Notes under the pieces: model-generated
Database searches by the model: none
What the model saw: only the letters and a program-made list of their open reading frames with translations
What the model was told of the DNA's origin: nothing
Assembly (NCBI GenBank): GCA_021811615.1
Contig: JAJZNW010000130.1
Coordinates: 1 to 33,332, forward strand
Reading direction: 5' to 3'
DNA length: 33,332 bases
From: Bacteroidota bacterium
Lineage (GTDB): Bacteria; Bacteroidota; Ignavibacteria; Kryptoniales; JAKASW01
Position numbers and translations under genes: made by a program
Shown here: one piece after another, positions 6,772 to 14,869 of the stretch
Layout: each line of letters opens with the position of its first letter
Numbering within the stretch: position 1 is the first letter of the stretch

Positions 6772-9315
6772 TCAAAGGTTAATTGTGCAACTCAGATAAA
6801 AGTACCTCGTTGCGGCTGGGTAGAAGTAAATCCCTTCGCCGTGAGGAATGTACAGTCTGTCAAGCAGGTTGTTCACATAAAGTTTGAAATCGACCGAAGA
6901 GGCCGAGAGAAAATGCTCAAGCCTGTAAGACACCCAGGCATTGGCCACAAAATACGGGCTGAGCTTCCTCGATACAAGATTGAAGTTGTCGGTATATTGC
7001 GAACCTACATACTGTCCGAGAAGTATGAATGAGAAACCTCCGATGGCGTAGGTTGCTCTGATGTTGCCGAGGAATCCGGGAAAACCGGATATGGTGTTCC
7101 CGTTGAGAGATATCCCTCCGGGCACCGGGTTGCCGAGCGTATCGATATAGCTGGTGTAATCAACGAGCTTGTTGCTGCTGAAAGACACGTTCCCGTACAA
7201 CGAGAAATTCGGGGTTACGATGGCGTTGCCATCCAGTTCCAGCCCCACGTGACGGGTTCTCTTGGCGTTGCCCGTGATCGGCTGTCCGTATTGATCCAGA
7301 AGCCCGTTCGAAACCAGCTCGTTGTAGAATTCCATCCAGTACGCGCTTACGCCGGCTCTGTACCGGCTGTTCCTGAAATGATAACCCAGCTCGAAGTCGT
7401 TGAGAGTTTCCGGCTTTATTAGAGGATTGCCGAAGTTGTAAGTGCCGTTCGGATTTAAGGCGAATTCCGGAGTAGCACCTCCGCTCGATTCATCCGCATT
7501 ATACAAACTCGAAAGCTGAGGCTCTCTCGATGTCTGGCTCACGCTGAAGTATATGTTCGATGTTGAGCTAAGGTTGTAATTAATACCTATACGGGGATTC
7601 AGGAAATGATAAGGAACGATGAACTGATTGCCGACAAATTTCTCGTAATAGAAGTCGTACTGTTTGAATTCATACTCAAGTGACAGCATCAGCGTCGCCT
7701 TCGAAGAGAGGTCGTACATTTCATTGCCGTACAGTGTGGCGACATCCGTCCTTGCGCGCCATTGATTGAAACGGTAACCCGCGCCAAGCCCGGTAGGAAG
7801 ATTCTGGGCCCACTCGATCGTCTGCCAGTGATCTGAAACGTTCTGGTCGAGTTCCGCACCGAGGACGAGCGTGCCGTCATCGTGTTTGATCGTTAACCGC
7901 GGTATCCATCCATACTGACTCTCGCCGACATAAGCATGGATGAGCGAGTAGCTCGGGTTTGCCGTCGGATGAAATCCATACTGGGACGTAATCCTGAAGT
8001 AGTTCGTGTCTGCCCACGAACCGTCATAATTGTAAAAGCCTTTTCCGATAATGAGGAAAAGGGAATTGTTCAACGTGAAAGAAGGGGAGATGTGCCATTC
8101 GTTAAGAAGGCTGAAATGCGGCTGTGAGAAGTTCTCGATTTCAGTCGGTCTCCTCGGCACAGCGTAGACCGTATCCTTACCGTTGCCCGAGACGATCATC
8201 TTCATGATGGGAGAATAATTGACCATCGAACTGTCGGTATTCCAGTCGGCCCAGTTGGAAGTCCGTAGATTCTTGCTGAGGGCTACGAACTGCGGGAGCC
8301 CGAGGTATGAAAGCCCGTCAGAGATCGGCCCGCCGTAAAGATTTATCGTCGTCGTGGCGTCTTTGTCGTAACGTGAGGCCGTGAAGAAATAGCTGTCCAG
8401 ATGCACCCATGAATTTTGCCTGTAACCGTCGGTCTGGTTCTGTGCGAGGTGGCCATAGAAGGTGTATTTTCCGTCGATGAGCCCCGAGCCGAATGTAGCA
8501 GAGTATCGCCTCGTCATACCGGTGCCGAAGAGCTGGTTCATAAGAGAACCGTTGGGAGATTGCCCGGTCGAACCGGCACCGAGTGAAAAGCTTAGCTCTC
8601 TATTCATGCCGAGACCTGTAGTCTCAACGTTAATAGAACCGCCGATCGCTGGCGCACCGTAGAATTCATTTCCAGCTCCTCGCTGCACCTGTATCATGGT
8701 CGCATTCGACTGGAGGTCCGGCATGTCGATCCAGTAGACGTTGTGGTCCTCCGGGTCGTTCTGCGGGATTCCGTTGACCATTATCGATATCCGCCGCTGG
8801 TCGAAACCGCGCATGGTGATGTAGGAGTACCCGATTCCTTCGCCGTTTTCCGAATACTCGGTGATGGACGGAAGTTGGGAGAGCAGCACCGGGACATCCT
8901 GGACTGCGTATTGCTCCTTGATTGTTCTTGCATTAAGGTTGCTGAACGTGACGGGAGACCTGCGCTCCTGGGCAATCTGCGCTGTGACTAAAATTGGCTT
9001 GAGATGAAATGTCTTACGTGCCAAAGCCACCGTTAATTGTGGGCCCGGCACTTTGGTCCGAATATACATGTTTTCGTAGCCTGCTGCTTTGATCTCAATT
9101 CCATAAGTACCAGGTCTTGGCGTTCCTACTACGAACGCACCGTCATTACCAGTTGTGGCTGTATCCCCATCAGGAAGGACTTTGATGTATGCGTGAATGA
9201 TTGGAGCCCGGTCGGTCGAGTCAATCACCGACCCGCGGATGCTACCAGATTGTTGAGCTCGTGCGACTACCGCCATCGAGAGTAAAAAGAAGGCAGTAAC
9301 AAATCTATTTCTCAT
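6772..9315 (-). CDS. TonB-dependent outer-membrane receptor, probable thiamine receptor
   Basis: The frame is open up to 9426, but the start is placed at the ATG at 9315. AGGAG lies 5 bases upstream of it, and a clear signal peptide ending in ARAQ (residue 21) begins there. The protein is 847 residues. Residues ~22-100 form a carboxypeptidase-regulatory-like beta domain. A TonB-box-like stretch is at 107-118, a plug domain at ~120-235 (SQLPSITEYSE, ITMRGFDQRRISIMVNGIPQNDPE, QVQRGAGNEFYGAPAIGGSINV), and the rest is a 22-strand-type barrel. These receptors import bulky or scarce nutrients using TonB energy. The TPP aptamer in its leader and the TPK gene behind it point to thiamine or a related compound, like the TPP-regulated receptors of Bacteroidota. 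Confidence 0.88.
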   Translation of the reverse strand: MRNRFVTAFFLLSMAVVARAQQSGSIRGSVIDSTDRAPIIHAYIKVLPDGDTATTGNDGAFVVGTPRPGTYGIEIKAAGYENMYIRTKVPGPQLTVALARKTFHLKPILVTAQIAQERRSPVTFSNLNARTIKEQYAVQDVPVLLSQLPSITEYSENGEGIGYSYITMRGFDQRRISIMVNGIPQNDPEDHNVYWIDMPDLQSNATMIQVQRGAGNEFYGAPAIGGSINVETTGLGMNRELSFSLGAGSTGQSPNGSLMNQLFGTGMTRRYSATFGSGLIDGKYTFYGHLAQNQTDGYRQNSWVHLDSYFFTASRYDKDATTTINLYGGPISDGLSYLGLPQFVALSKNLRTSNWADWNTDSSMVNYSPIMKMIVSGNGKDTVYAVPRRPTEIENFSQPHFSLLNEWHISPSFTLNNSLFLIIGKGFYNYDGSWADTNYFRITSQYGFHPTANPSYSLIHAYVGESQYGWIPRLTIKHDDGTLVLGAELDQNVSDHWQTIEWAQNLPTGLGAGYRFNQWRARTDVATLYGNEMYDLSSKATLMLSLEYEFKQYDFYYEKFVGNQFIVPYHFLNPRIGINYNLSSTSNIYFSVSQTSREPQLSSLYNADESSGGATPEFALNPNGTYNFGNPLIKPETLNDFELGYHFRNSRYRAGVSAYWMEFYNELVSNGLLDQYGQPITGNAKRTRHVGLELDGNAIVTPNFSLYGNVSFSSNKLVDYTSYIDTLGNPVPGGISLNGNTISGFPGFLGNIRATYAIGGFSFILLGQYVGSQYTDNFNLVSRKLSPYFVANAWVSYRLEHFLSASSVDFKLYVNNLLDRLYIPHGEGIYFYPAATRYFYLSCTINL

Positions 9316-9402
9316 GACTTCTCCTGAAACTAAGAAACCGTTCCTCATTGTGACTGAAGGGAAAAACCAGCAGTCAAAAACAGAAACGGTATGCGAGAAG
9401 CC
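9316..9402 (-). promoter_or_regulatory. Predicted expression platform: nested hairpin hiding the receptor Shine-Dalgarno
   Basis: Between the aptamer and the ATG three nested helices can form in the mRNA. The outer one is GGCUUCUC (9402-9395) with GAGAAGUC (9323-9316, which covers most of the AGGAG and touches the start codon). The middle one is ACCGUUUC (9390-9383) with GGAACGGU (9344-9337), and the inner one is GACUG (9375-9371) with CAGUC (9356-9352). There is no U-tract, so control is probably at translation. The ligand-free antisequestor pairing is not obvious. Confidence 0.5.
9321..9325 (-). promoter_or_regulatory. Ribosome binding site fixing the receptor start
   Basis: AGGAG lies 5 bases upstream of the ATG at 9315, directly before a signal-peptide-coding sequence. 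This excludes the upstream in-frame ATGs, including one inside the riboswitch at 9426. Confidence 0.75.
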
Positions 9403-9415
9403 ACGTCCATTTTCC

Positions 9416-9494
9416 TCCGCTGGCATTACCCAGATCAGGTTCGTAGGGTTTTATCTCAGCCATCCTTTTTCGGGTGGATGGCACCCCTAACGGA
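9416..9494 (-). ncRNA. TPP riboswitch (THI-box aptamer)
   Basis: The minus strand carries the conserved THI-box elements in order. P1 is UCCGUU (9494-9489) paired with AGCGGA (9421-9416). GGGGUGC follows, then a P3 hairpin CCAUCC/GGAUGG, then CUGAGAU with ACCCU closing P2, and finally the pyrophosphate-sensor part GAACCUGAUCUGG with UAAUGCCA. The ~79-base aptamer lies about 100 bases before the TonB receptor start and heads the receptor-TPK-symporter operon. In this class TPP binding normally switches expression off. All invariant segments are intact, so it should bind TPP. Confidence 0.97.
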
Positions 9495-9498
9495 CGAA

Positions 9499-9529
9499 GA
9501 AATTTAGGAGGTCTCCAGGACTAAAGCAA
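9499..9529 (-). promoter_or_regulatory. Predicted promoter of the thiamine operon
   Basis: TTTG (9530-9527), 20 bases after the TTG, then TAAATTTC (9506-9499). The predicted start of transcription, about 5 bases further on, is the first base of riboswitch helix P1 near 9494. The transcript would therefore begin almost directly with the aptamer. Confidence 0.55.
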
Positions 9530-9530
9530 A

Positions 9531-9834
9531 CTCCGACAACACTCAAGGAATCGCACACAGGTTATGAAGCTAAATCAATTTTGCTTTAGGACTGTGTGGA
9601 ACAAATGTTTCGCATTGCCGAGCGCGAAGGAATCTATTGACTCATCAGCCAGACCGAAGGAATGATCCTGTGTCAATTCGGACCGGAGAGAATGACACCT
9701 TCAACGGAAACAGGAGGGGGCCGCATCGAAGATGATCCGAAGCTCAAGCAAGCCGGTCGACGTTAGGTTCAGCTTTGCGGTGCCCAGACATACGCGAGGT
9801 AACATAACACTGATTCTGAAGCACACTTAGTGCT
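9531..9834 (+). other. Non-coding spacer without recognised features
   Basis: This 300-base stretch lies between the terminator of the BNR-protein gene and the thiamine-operon promoter. I see no reading frame with family resemblance, no tRNA fold, no long repeat and no mobile-element end in it. Upstream regulatory sites for the thiamine operon could lie here but none is recognisable. Confidence 0.5.
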
Positions 9835-9872
9835 AAAAACAGGCGGAAATGCGTTTCCACATCTCCGCCTGT
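9835..9872 (-). terminator. Rho-independent terminator after the BNR-repeat protein gene
   Basis: On the minus strand ACAGGCGGA (9872-9864) pairs perfectly with TCCGCCTGT (9847-9839) over 9 bp, followed by a run of T residues (9839-9835). It lies 35 bases after the stop of the BNR gene and separates it from the thiamine operon. Confidence 0.88.
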
Positions 9873-9906
9873 CTCTCTTATTTCCTTGTATCTGAGACCT
9901 GCATCC

Positions 9907-12900
9907 TCATTTCTTTACGCTGATCGTCGGACCTCCGAATAGTGTCGGTACACCTTCAGTCTGCGCAACCTTGTTGAATGCCGGTATGTCAGTAGTCAGT
10001 ACACCATTGAACTGCGACAGAACATTATCCAGCTGCCCCGTCAGCAACTGAATAGTGGCCATCGTCACGGGTGTCGGCACACCGTTGTACGGCGAGTAAA
10101 AACCATACATAAGACTCCGCAGTCTTTCCTGAAGATGCGTGAAACCATGTATGTCATCCTCTACCACACTGTGCTGTATACCTTTGGTGTAGACTGTATC
10201 CTGCAGCACCGAAAGCTTCTTTTCGATTTCCTTCATCTGGCTCATGACGCTCTTGTACTTTCCAGACTCCATACCTTGCTTGTCGGTCTCGAGGGCCTTT
10301 CTTATGGTAGCCATCTGGTCGTCGATATTCTTGATCCGGTTCAGCATGTCGTTAACCGCACTCACGCTGTTGACGACGACCAGGCCGTTCGTAGCTGTGG
10401 ACGTGAAGTAGTCCGCCGGTACGGTGAATCGCGGATCAGGAAGAAGCTTCGCGTCGACGGTTTCCGTTTTACCTGCGGCAGTCACCTTTATCTTGTAGGT
10501 GCCCGGTGTGACCATAGGTCCACGCGTGTTATACGGATTCTCTCTTGCGGCCATCTTTGGATCAATGGTCAACGGAGTCGCTCCCTGGTAACGCATATTC
10601 CAGACAAGTCTGTTGATGCCTTTCTTGTCCGGACCGTACAAGGTTGCAACGTGATTACCCGCGTCATCGGTTATCTGAACTTCCACCGGAGTCTTGTGCT
10701 GTTTCCGATCCATCGGATTCATGCTCAACGTGTCTTTCAGAAAGTAATCTATCATCACTCCGTACGGCTGATTGGGGGCCATGAAAGTGCTGAGATTGTT
10801 GTAACCGTCCATGTAAGTCATATGATACATGTAGGCAGGAATTGTCGAGAAAAGGTGGAATTTCTGGTCCAGTATACTGCCGTTCAGCTGTTCAAGCGGC
10901 GTAATGTTGTCGAGCACGTAGATACCGTTACCGTGAGTAGCAACCACGAGGTCATGAGTCTGCTTCTGGAACTCGAGATCGTAAACACATGCCGTCGGGA
11001 AATTGCTTTTCAGCGGCGTCCAATGACTTCCATCGTCATTCGAATAGAACAAGCCGTTATCCGTTCCGGCCACGAGGAATCCGCGATCGTTCGGATCTTC
11101 GCGGACTACATGGACCGGAAATCCTTCCGGGAAGCCGTTCGAAATAGAAGTCCAGGTCTTCCCGTAATTGTCGGTCTTGAAAGCATACGGCTTGTTGTTA
11201 TTGAGTTCATGAAGATCGACCGTTATGTAGCACGACGCCGGATTGAATGGCGAGGGTGCGACATGATACACACGGCCCCACGCTGGCAGATTCGGAATAT
11301 TCTTGGCGACTTCCTCCCAATGCTTGCCGCCGTCGCGCGTTACCTGGACCAGGCCGTCATCCGTACCTATCCATATCACGTTCGAATCGAGCGGAGAGAT
11401 TCCTATCGAAAGGATCGTATCGTAATTCTCTGCGCCGCTTATGTCTAGATTGATCGGCCCGCCGCTCGGCTGCTGTTTCGATTTGTCGTTCCTCGTGAGA
11501 TCGGGGCTAATGACGGTCCAGTGGAAGCCTCCATCCATGCTCTTGAAGAGAACGTTGCCTCCGAGGAACACTTCATTTGGATCGGTGTACGACACCGCTA
11601 TGGGAGAAGTCCAGTTGAACCGGTACTTCAGCTCGTAAGGCGGCATATCAGGCGAGTCGAAGAAGTACGGCCTTATGTATCTCTGCAGACCGGTCTTCAT
11701 ATCGAGTCTCTTGAGGTAAGCGTCCTGCGATTCCGCGTAGACGATGTCAGGATCGCTCGGTGCTGGTACGACGTACTGCCCGTCTCCGCCGGCAACAGTA
11801 AGCCAGTCATAACCCGCGACTCCGGGACCGTTCAGGTTGGTCGATATTCCATACATCGCGTTATTGTCCTGCAAGCCGCCGCAGATATGAAACGGATTTG
11901 CGCTGTCTACGGCTACCTGGTAGAACTGCTCGATCGGAAGATTGTCCAGGTATCTCCACGTCTTGGCCCCATCGACCGACAAATAGGCGCCGCCGTCGTT
12001 GCCGATGATTATGCGGTTCGGGTCTTTCGGATCGATCCATATTGCATGGTTGTCGACGTGAGCCTGTCCAGTCACGTCCTTTATGGTCTTTCCTCCGTCG
12101 ATCGATTCCGAAATGTTGAACGAGAGGAAGAATAGTTTTTCCTGATTGTCCGGCGAGACTATCAGGTTCGAGAAGTAGAACGGTCTGACATCCATATCGT
12201 GGTTGTTGCTTACAAAATGCCAGTGATTTCCAAGATCCTGCGAGTCGTACAAGAGTCCCTTCTTCGACTCCACAAGGGCATAAATGTGGTCAGGATTGCT
12301 CGGCGCCGCTGCGAGAGCGATCCTTCCTACAGGTCCTGTGGGAAGTCCCTTGGTGAGCTTCTTCCATGTTGTCCCGCCGTCCGTGGATCTATAGATGCCG
12401 CTCGAGAATCCGCCGTCATCCAGCATCCAGGGATACCTCCGGACCTGCCACATACCGGCGAACAATACCTTTGGATTGCCCGGATCCATGACGAGCGAGG
12501 AAGCGCCTGTAGTATCGTTCACATAAAGGACCTTTTGCCATGTCTTTCCGCCGTCAGTAGTGCGAAACACTCCTCGCTCCGTTGAAGGCGCCCATGCATC
12601 TCCGACTGCCGCAACGAAGACTATGTCTGGATTGGAGGGATCTACGACAACGTTGGAAATCTGGCCGACGTCTTTGAGCCCCATGAACTGCCACGTCTTC
12701 CCCGCGTCCGGAGAGAAATAGACTCCTTGACCGTCGATGATGTCGTTGCGAAGATTAGCCTCACCGGTTCCGACCCAGACATAGTTCGGATTGGACGGCG
12801 CCAGTGCGATCGCACCGATAGACGATGTGGCTTCGTGGGCAAAGACGTGTTTCCACGTGACTCCGCCGTTGACAGTTTTATAGACACCGCCGCCTGCGGC

Positions 12901-13110
12901 GCCGACGTAATAAATATCAGGCTGACCGGGTACACCGGCAACGGCACTTACTCTCCCACCACCGGCAGCCGGCCCGATGCTTCTGAATTTGATGTTGTGC
13001 ATTACATCAAAGTTGTCGGTTTTTGCCGCAGCAAGAAGAGGAAACAGGCATATCATCAATACAATGCCTGCCATTCCTTTCAAAGCAAAGCCTCTCTTCT
13101 TTTCTGGCAT
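9907..13110 (-). CDS. Secreted BNR/Asp-box repeat protein (sortilin/VPS10-like 'glycosyl hydrolase' annotation family)
   Basis: A 1067-residue exported protein. The start is set at the ATG at 13110 because GGAGG lies 8 bases upstream and a signal peptide (hydrophobic ~12-28, cut near LAAAK) follows; the longer frame to 13206 would run into the preceding gene. Many Asp-box motifs of type S/T-x-D-x-G-x-T/H-W are visible, for example at residues 133-140, 184-191 and 242-249, with about nine in all. They indicate one or two large beta-propellers. After them comes a FlgD-like beta domain with GTYKIKVTAAGK and a helical C-terminal region. Homologues are often labelled glycosyl hydrolase, but no catalytic set is recognised. 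The substrate is unknown. Confidence 0.82.
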   Translation of the reverse strand: MPEKKRGFALKGMAGIVLMICLFPLLAAAKTDNFDVMHNIKFRSIGPAAGGGRVSAVAGVPGQPDIYYVGAAGGGVYKTVNGGVTWKHVFAHEATSSIGAIALAPSNPNYVWVGTGEANLRNDIIDGQGVYFSPDAGKTWQFMGLKDVGQISNVVVDPSNPDIVFVAAVGDAWAPSTERGVFRTTDGGKTWQKVLYVNDTTGASSLVMDPGNPKVLFAGMWQVRRYPWMLDDGGFSSGIYRSTDGGTTWKKLTKGLPTGPVGRIALAAAPSNPDHIYALVESKKGLLYDSQDLGNHWHFVSNNHDMDVRPFYFSNLIVSPDNQEKLFFLSFNISESIDGGKTIKDVTGQAHVDNHAIWIDPKDPNRIIIGNDGGAYLSVDGAKTWRYLDNLPIEQFYQVAVDSANPFHICGGLQDNNAMYGISTNLNGPGVAGYDWLTVAGGDGQYVVPAPSDPDIVYAESQDAYLKRLDMKTGLQRYIRPYFFDSPDMPPYELKYRFNWTSPIAVSYTDPNEVFLGGNVLFKSMDGGFHWTVISPDLTRNDKSKQQPSGGPINLDISGAENYDTILSIGISPLDSNVIWIGTDDGLVQVTRDGGKHWEEVAKNIPNLPAWGRVYHVAPSPFNPASCYITVDLHELNNNKPYAFKTDNYGKTWTSISNGFPEGFPVHVVREDPNDRGFLVAGTDNGLFYSNDDGSHWTPLKSNFPTACVYDLEFQKQTHDLVVATHGNGIYVLDNITPLEQLNGSILDQKFHLFSTIPAYMYHMTYMDGYNNLSTFMAPNQPYGVMIDYFLKDTLSMNPMDRKQHKTPVEVQITDDAGNHVATLYGPDKKGINRLVWNMRYQGATPLTIDPKMAARENPYNTRGPMVTPGTYKIKVTAAGKTETVDAKLLPDPRFTVPADYFTSTATNGLVVVNSVSAVNDMLNRIKNIDDQMATIRKALETDKQGMESGKYKSVMSQMKEIEKKLSVLQDTVYTKGIQHSVVEDDIHGFTHLQERLRSLMYGFYSPYNGVPTPVTMATIQLLTGQLDNVLSQFNGVLTTDIPAFNKVAQTEGVPTLFGGPTISVKK

Positions 13111-13118
13111 CTGCATTT

Positions 13119-13123
13119 CCTCC
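13119..13123 (-). promoter_or_regulatory. Ribosome binding site fixing the BNR-protein start
   Basis: GGAGG is 8 bases before the ATG at 13110, which opens directly into a signal peptide. This argues against the longer in-frame starts at 13206 and near 13125. Confidence 0.7.
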
Positions 13124-13144
13124 ATTTTGTGATTAAGGTTTACG

Positions 13145-13630
13145 TCAAGCTTTCCGAATAGGGTGAACTTCCGTTCCACTTTGACGTTTGGTTCTGCTGT
13201 TTTCATCGATGTATTTCAAATGGCTTCCGCACTGTTCTTTGCAATCCGTGGAACCGAATCGAGGAACAATTACCCTTCCTTCAGTGCTATTGTTGAGTTT
13301 GCACTCGCTCGACGTTGAAAGTATTATCCTGGAGATCGATACTACCGGGCTCGAAAGTAAATAATCGATATGCCAATGCAGACTCTTCACACGCTCAAGG
13401 TGCCTGAGGACCCTGGCACGAATGTTTCTTCTTGCGCTCCCGGTGTAGACATAATCGCCTGCCGGAAAATCTCGACTGCCCAACTTCCCTATCGTGAGAG
13501 TTATCGGGACACCGAGACGAAAGTAGATCTGGTAAGCGACATATGAATTGGCTACCGGTACTGAAGTAGAAAACGATTGTACGTCCACAATCTCAAGGTC
13601 TTTCATTGAATTACTCTTGCCAGTACTCAT
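13145..13630 (-). CDS. DUF123-type GIY-YIG nuclease-like protein
   Basis: A 161-residue protein with the DUF123 pattern: GDYVYTGSA at 59-66, RARVLRHLER at 71-80, HWHIDYLL at 85-92, and a cysteine-containing C-terminal motif RFGSTDCKEQCGSHL at 124-138. The fold belongs to the GIY-YIG superfamily. In some archaea and thermophiles the domain is attached to endonuclease III-type enzymes; here it stands alone. The cellular role is not established, though DNA repair is a common guess. The start is uncertain: ATG 13630 or ATG 13606, neither with a strong ribosome binding site. It is 102 bases after the lytic transglycosylase and 34 bases before the BNR gene. Confidence 0.8.
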   Translation of the reverse strand: MSTGKSNSMKDLEIVDVQSFSTSVPVANSYVAYQIYFRLGVPITLTIGKLGSRDFPAGDYVYTGSARRNIRARVLRHLERVKSLHWHIDYLLSSPVVSISRIILSTSSECKLNNSTEGRVIVPRFGSTDCKEQCGSHLKYIDENSRTKRQSGTEVHPIRKA

Positions 13631-13732
13631 CAGGCGGATAGTTTTTCGCGTGAGCCTCGATAAACGTTACCATCCCCACGGTTCATCTGCCTCGCAGCCA
13701 GCAGCCACGAAGGTTATTCAATTAGACGAGCG

Positions 13733-14869
13733 CTAACGGTCAAGGTTCGCGACGCCAGAAGGTACCAAAAGCTTCTGTCCCGCCATCAGATACCGCCCCC
13801 GCGGCAAATCGTTCATCTCGGTAAGGTCGCTAACGGTCAACCCATACCTGCGAGCGATCCTGATGAGCGAATCGCCCTCTTTGACGACGTATGTCGTCGT
13901 CCCCGCGCTGTCCCTGCCTGGCACAAAATTGGAGGCCAGCAGGACAGGATGACATGACGTTGGAATTTCGATGGTCCACCGACCGGCAGGAAGCGCCCTC
14001 CTCAATATCCAGGGATTAAGGTATTTCACTTCCTGGTAAGTCGTGCCCTGTTGTCTGGCCCAGGAGGCGAGGTTGTAAATGCTTCCCACATTGACAAGTT
14101 TAGTCCGGGGAGCCGGATAGAACTCATCGGCATTCAGATCAAACCCGTACTTCCTGTAATGCGACATGATTTGTTTTATGGCAACGATCCTGAAGATGAA
14201 CCGCGACGTCTGGTCGTTGAGGTGCATATCATAGTAATCGTGCGTCATCTGGTAACGAACGGTGGCAAGCATTCCGTTTTGTCCCATGTTGTACGCGGCA
14301 ACGGCAGTAGTCCAGTTGCCGAAAACGGAGTGCAGGTCGGAAAGATATTTCAGCGCGGCAACCGTTGCCTTTCGGAAATCGTAGCGCTCATCGACATAGT
14401 AATTGACGACGAGTCCGTAGCGCCACGCGGTCGCTCTAGTGAATTGCCAGATGCCCGCAGCGCCGGCGTAGGAGACTAAATTTCTCAGAGCGCTTTCCGC
14501 GACGGGCAGATATTTAAGGTCCTCGGGCAAATTCATTTCCCGCAGCTTCTTTTCGATATAAGGGAAATATACGGCGCTGCGTTTAAGATCCAGAATTATC
14601 TGCGCATCGGACAACTCTATGTAGAATGCCTGTTCCATCCTGCGGCGGACGTACTCATCGCGTAAAGGCATCCCCTCTCCACAGAAATCGAGCGAGTCCG
14701 GTATGCGGTATGTCGACAAGCGGCTCACGTAGCCGTTGCCGGCCGAGTCTGCGGCGGGCCCGTTGGCAAATCCGAATTGGTGCGAGACAATCGCGAGAAG
14801 TGCACCGATCAGAATGGCAACCGGCAATCCGAGGAGCACGAACGATTTAGAAATTCGTGACGTATCCAT
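13733..14869 (-). CDS. Membrane-anchored lytic transglycosylase with LysM domain (MltD-like)
   Basis: A 378-residue protein with one N-terminal membrane anchor (~10-28). Residues ~105-235 form an SLT family 1 transglycosylase domain: LPVAESAL with catalytic glutamate E125, the GAAGIWQFTRATA motif at 136-148, and AVAAYNMGQNG at 189-199. A single C-terminal LysM domain covers 326-370 (TYVVKEGDSLIRIARRYGL). Such enzymes cleave the MurNAc-GlcNAc bond with formation of 1,6-anhydro-MurNAc and act in the periplasm. MltD of E. coli has two LysM repeats, so this is a shorter relative. The start overlaps the LOG-family gene by 23 bases, suggesting one transcript. Confidence 0.9.
   Translation of the reverse strand: MDTSRISKSFVLLGLPVAILIGALLAIVSHQFGFANGPAADSAGNGYVSRLSTYRIPDSLDFCGEGMPLRDEYVRRRMEQAFYIELSDAQIILDLKRSAVYFPYIEKKLREMNLPEDLKYLPVAESALRNLVSYAGAAGIWQFTRATAWRYGLVVNYYVDERYDFRKATVAALKYLSDLHSVFGNWTTAVAAYNMGQNGMLATVRYQMTHDYYDMHLNDQTSRFIFRIVAIKQIMSHYRKYGFDLNADEFYPAPRTKLVNVGSIYNLASWARQQGTTYQEVKYLNPWILRRALPAGRWTIEIPTSCHPVLLASNFVPGRDSAGTTTYVVKEGDSLIRIARRYGLTVSDLTEMNDLPRGRYLMAGQKLLVPSGVANLDR

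Noticed and set aside
8067..8082. parS-like sequence (13 of 16 bases like the TGTTTCACGTGAAACA consensus)
   Set aside because: It lies inside the TonB receptor coding sequence, its palindrome is imperfect and it is a single copy 4 kb from parB; such a match can arise by chance in coding DNA.
9316..9426. In-frame extension of the TonB receptor through the leader into the riboswitch
   Set aside because: The extension has no ribosome binding site, starts in the conserved UAAUGCC of the aptamer and would bury the signal peptide; a stop-free stretch of 37 codons is not unusual.
10135..11448. 437-codon open frame on the plus strand
   Set aside because: It is fully antisense to the BNR-protein gene, shows no recognisable domain and is explained by codon bias on the other strand.
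13111..13206. Longer N-terminus for the BNR protein
   Set aside because: It would overlap the preceding gene and put 32 charged residues before the signal peptide; the ATG at 13110 has a good ribosome binding site.
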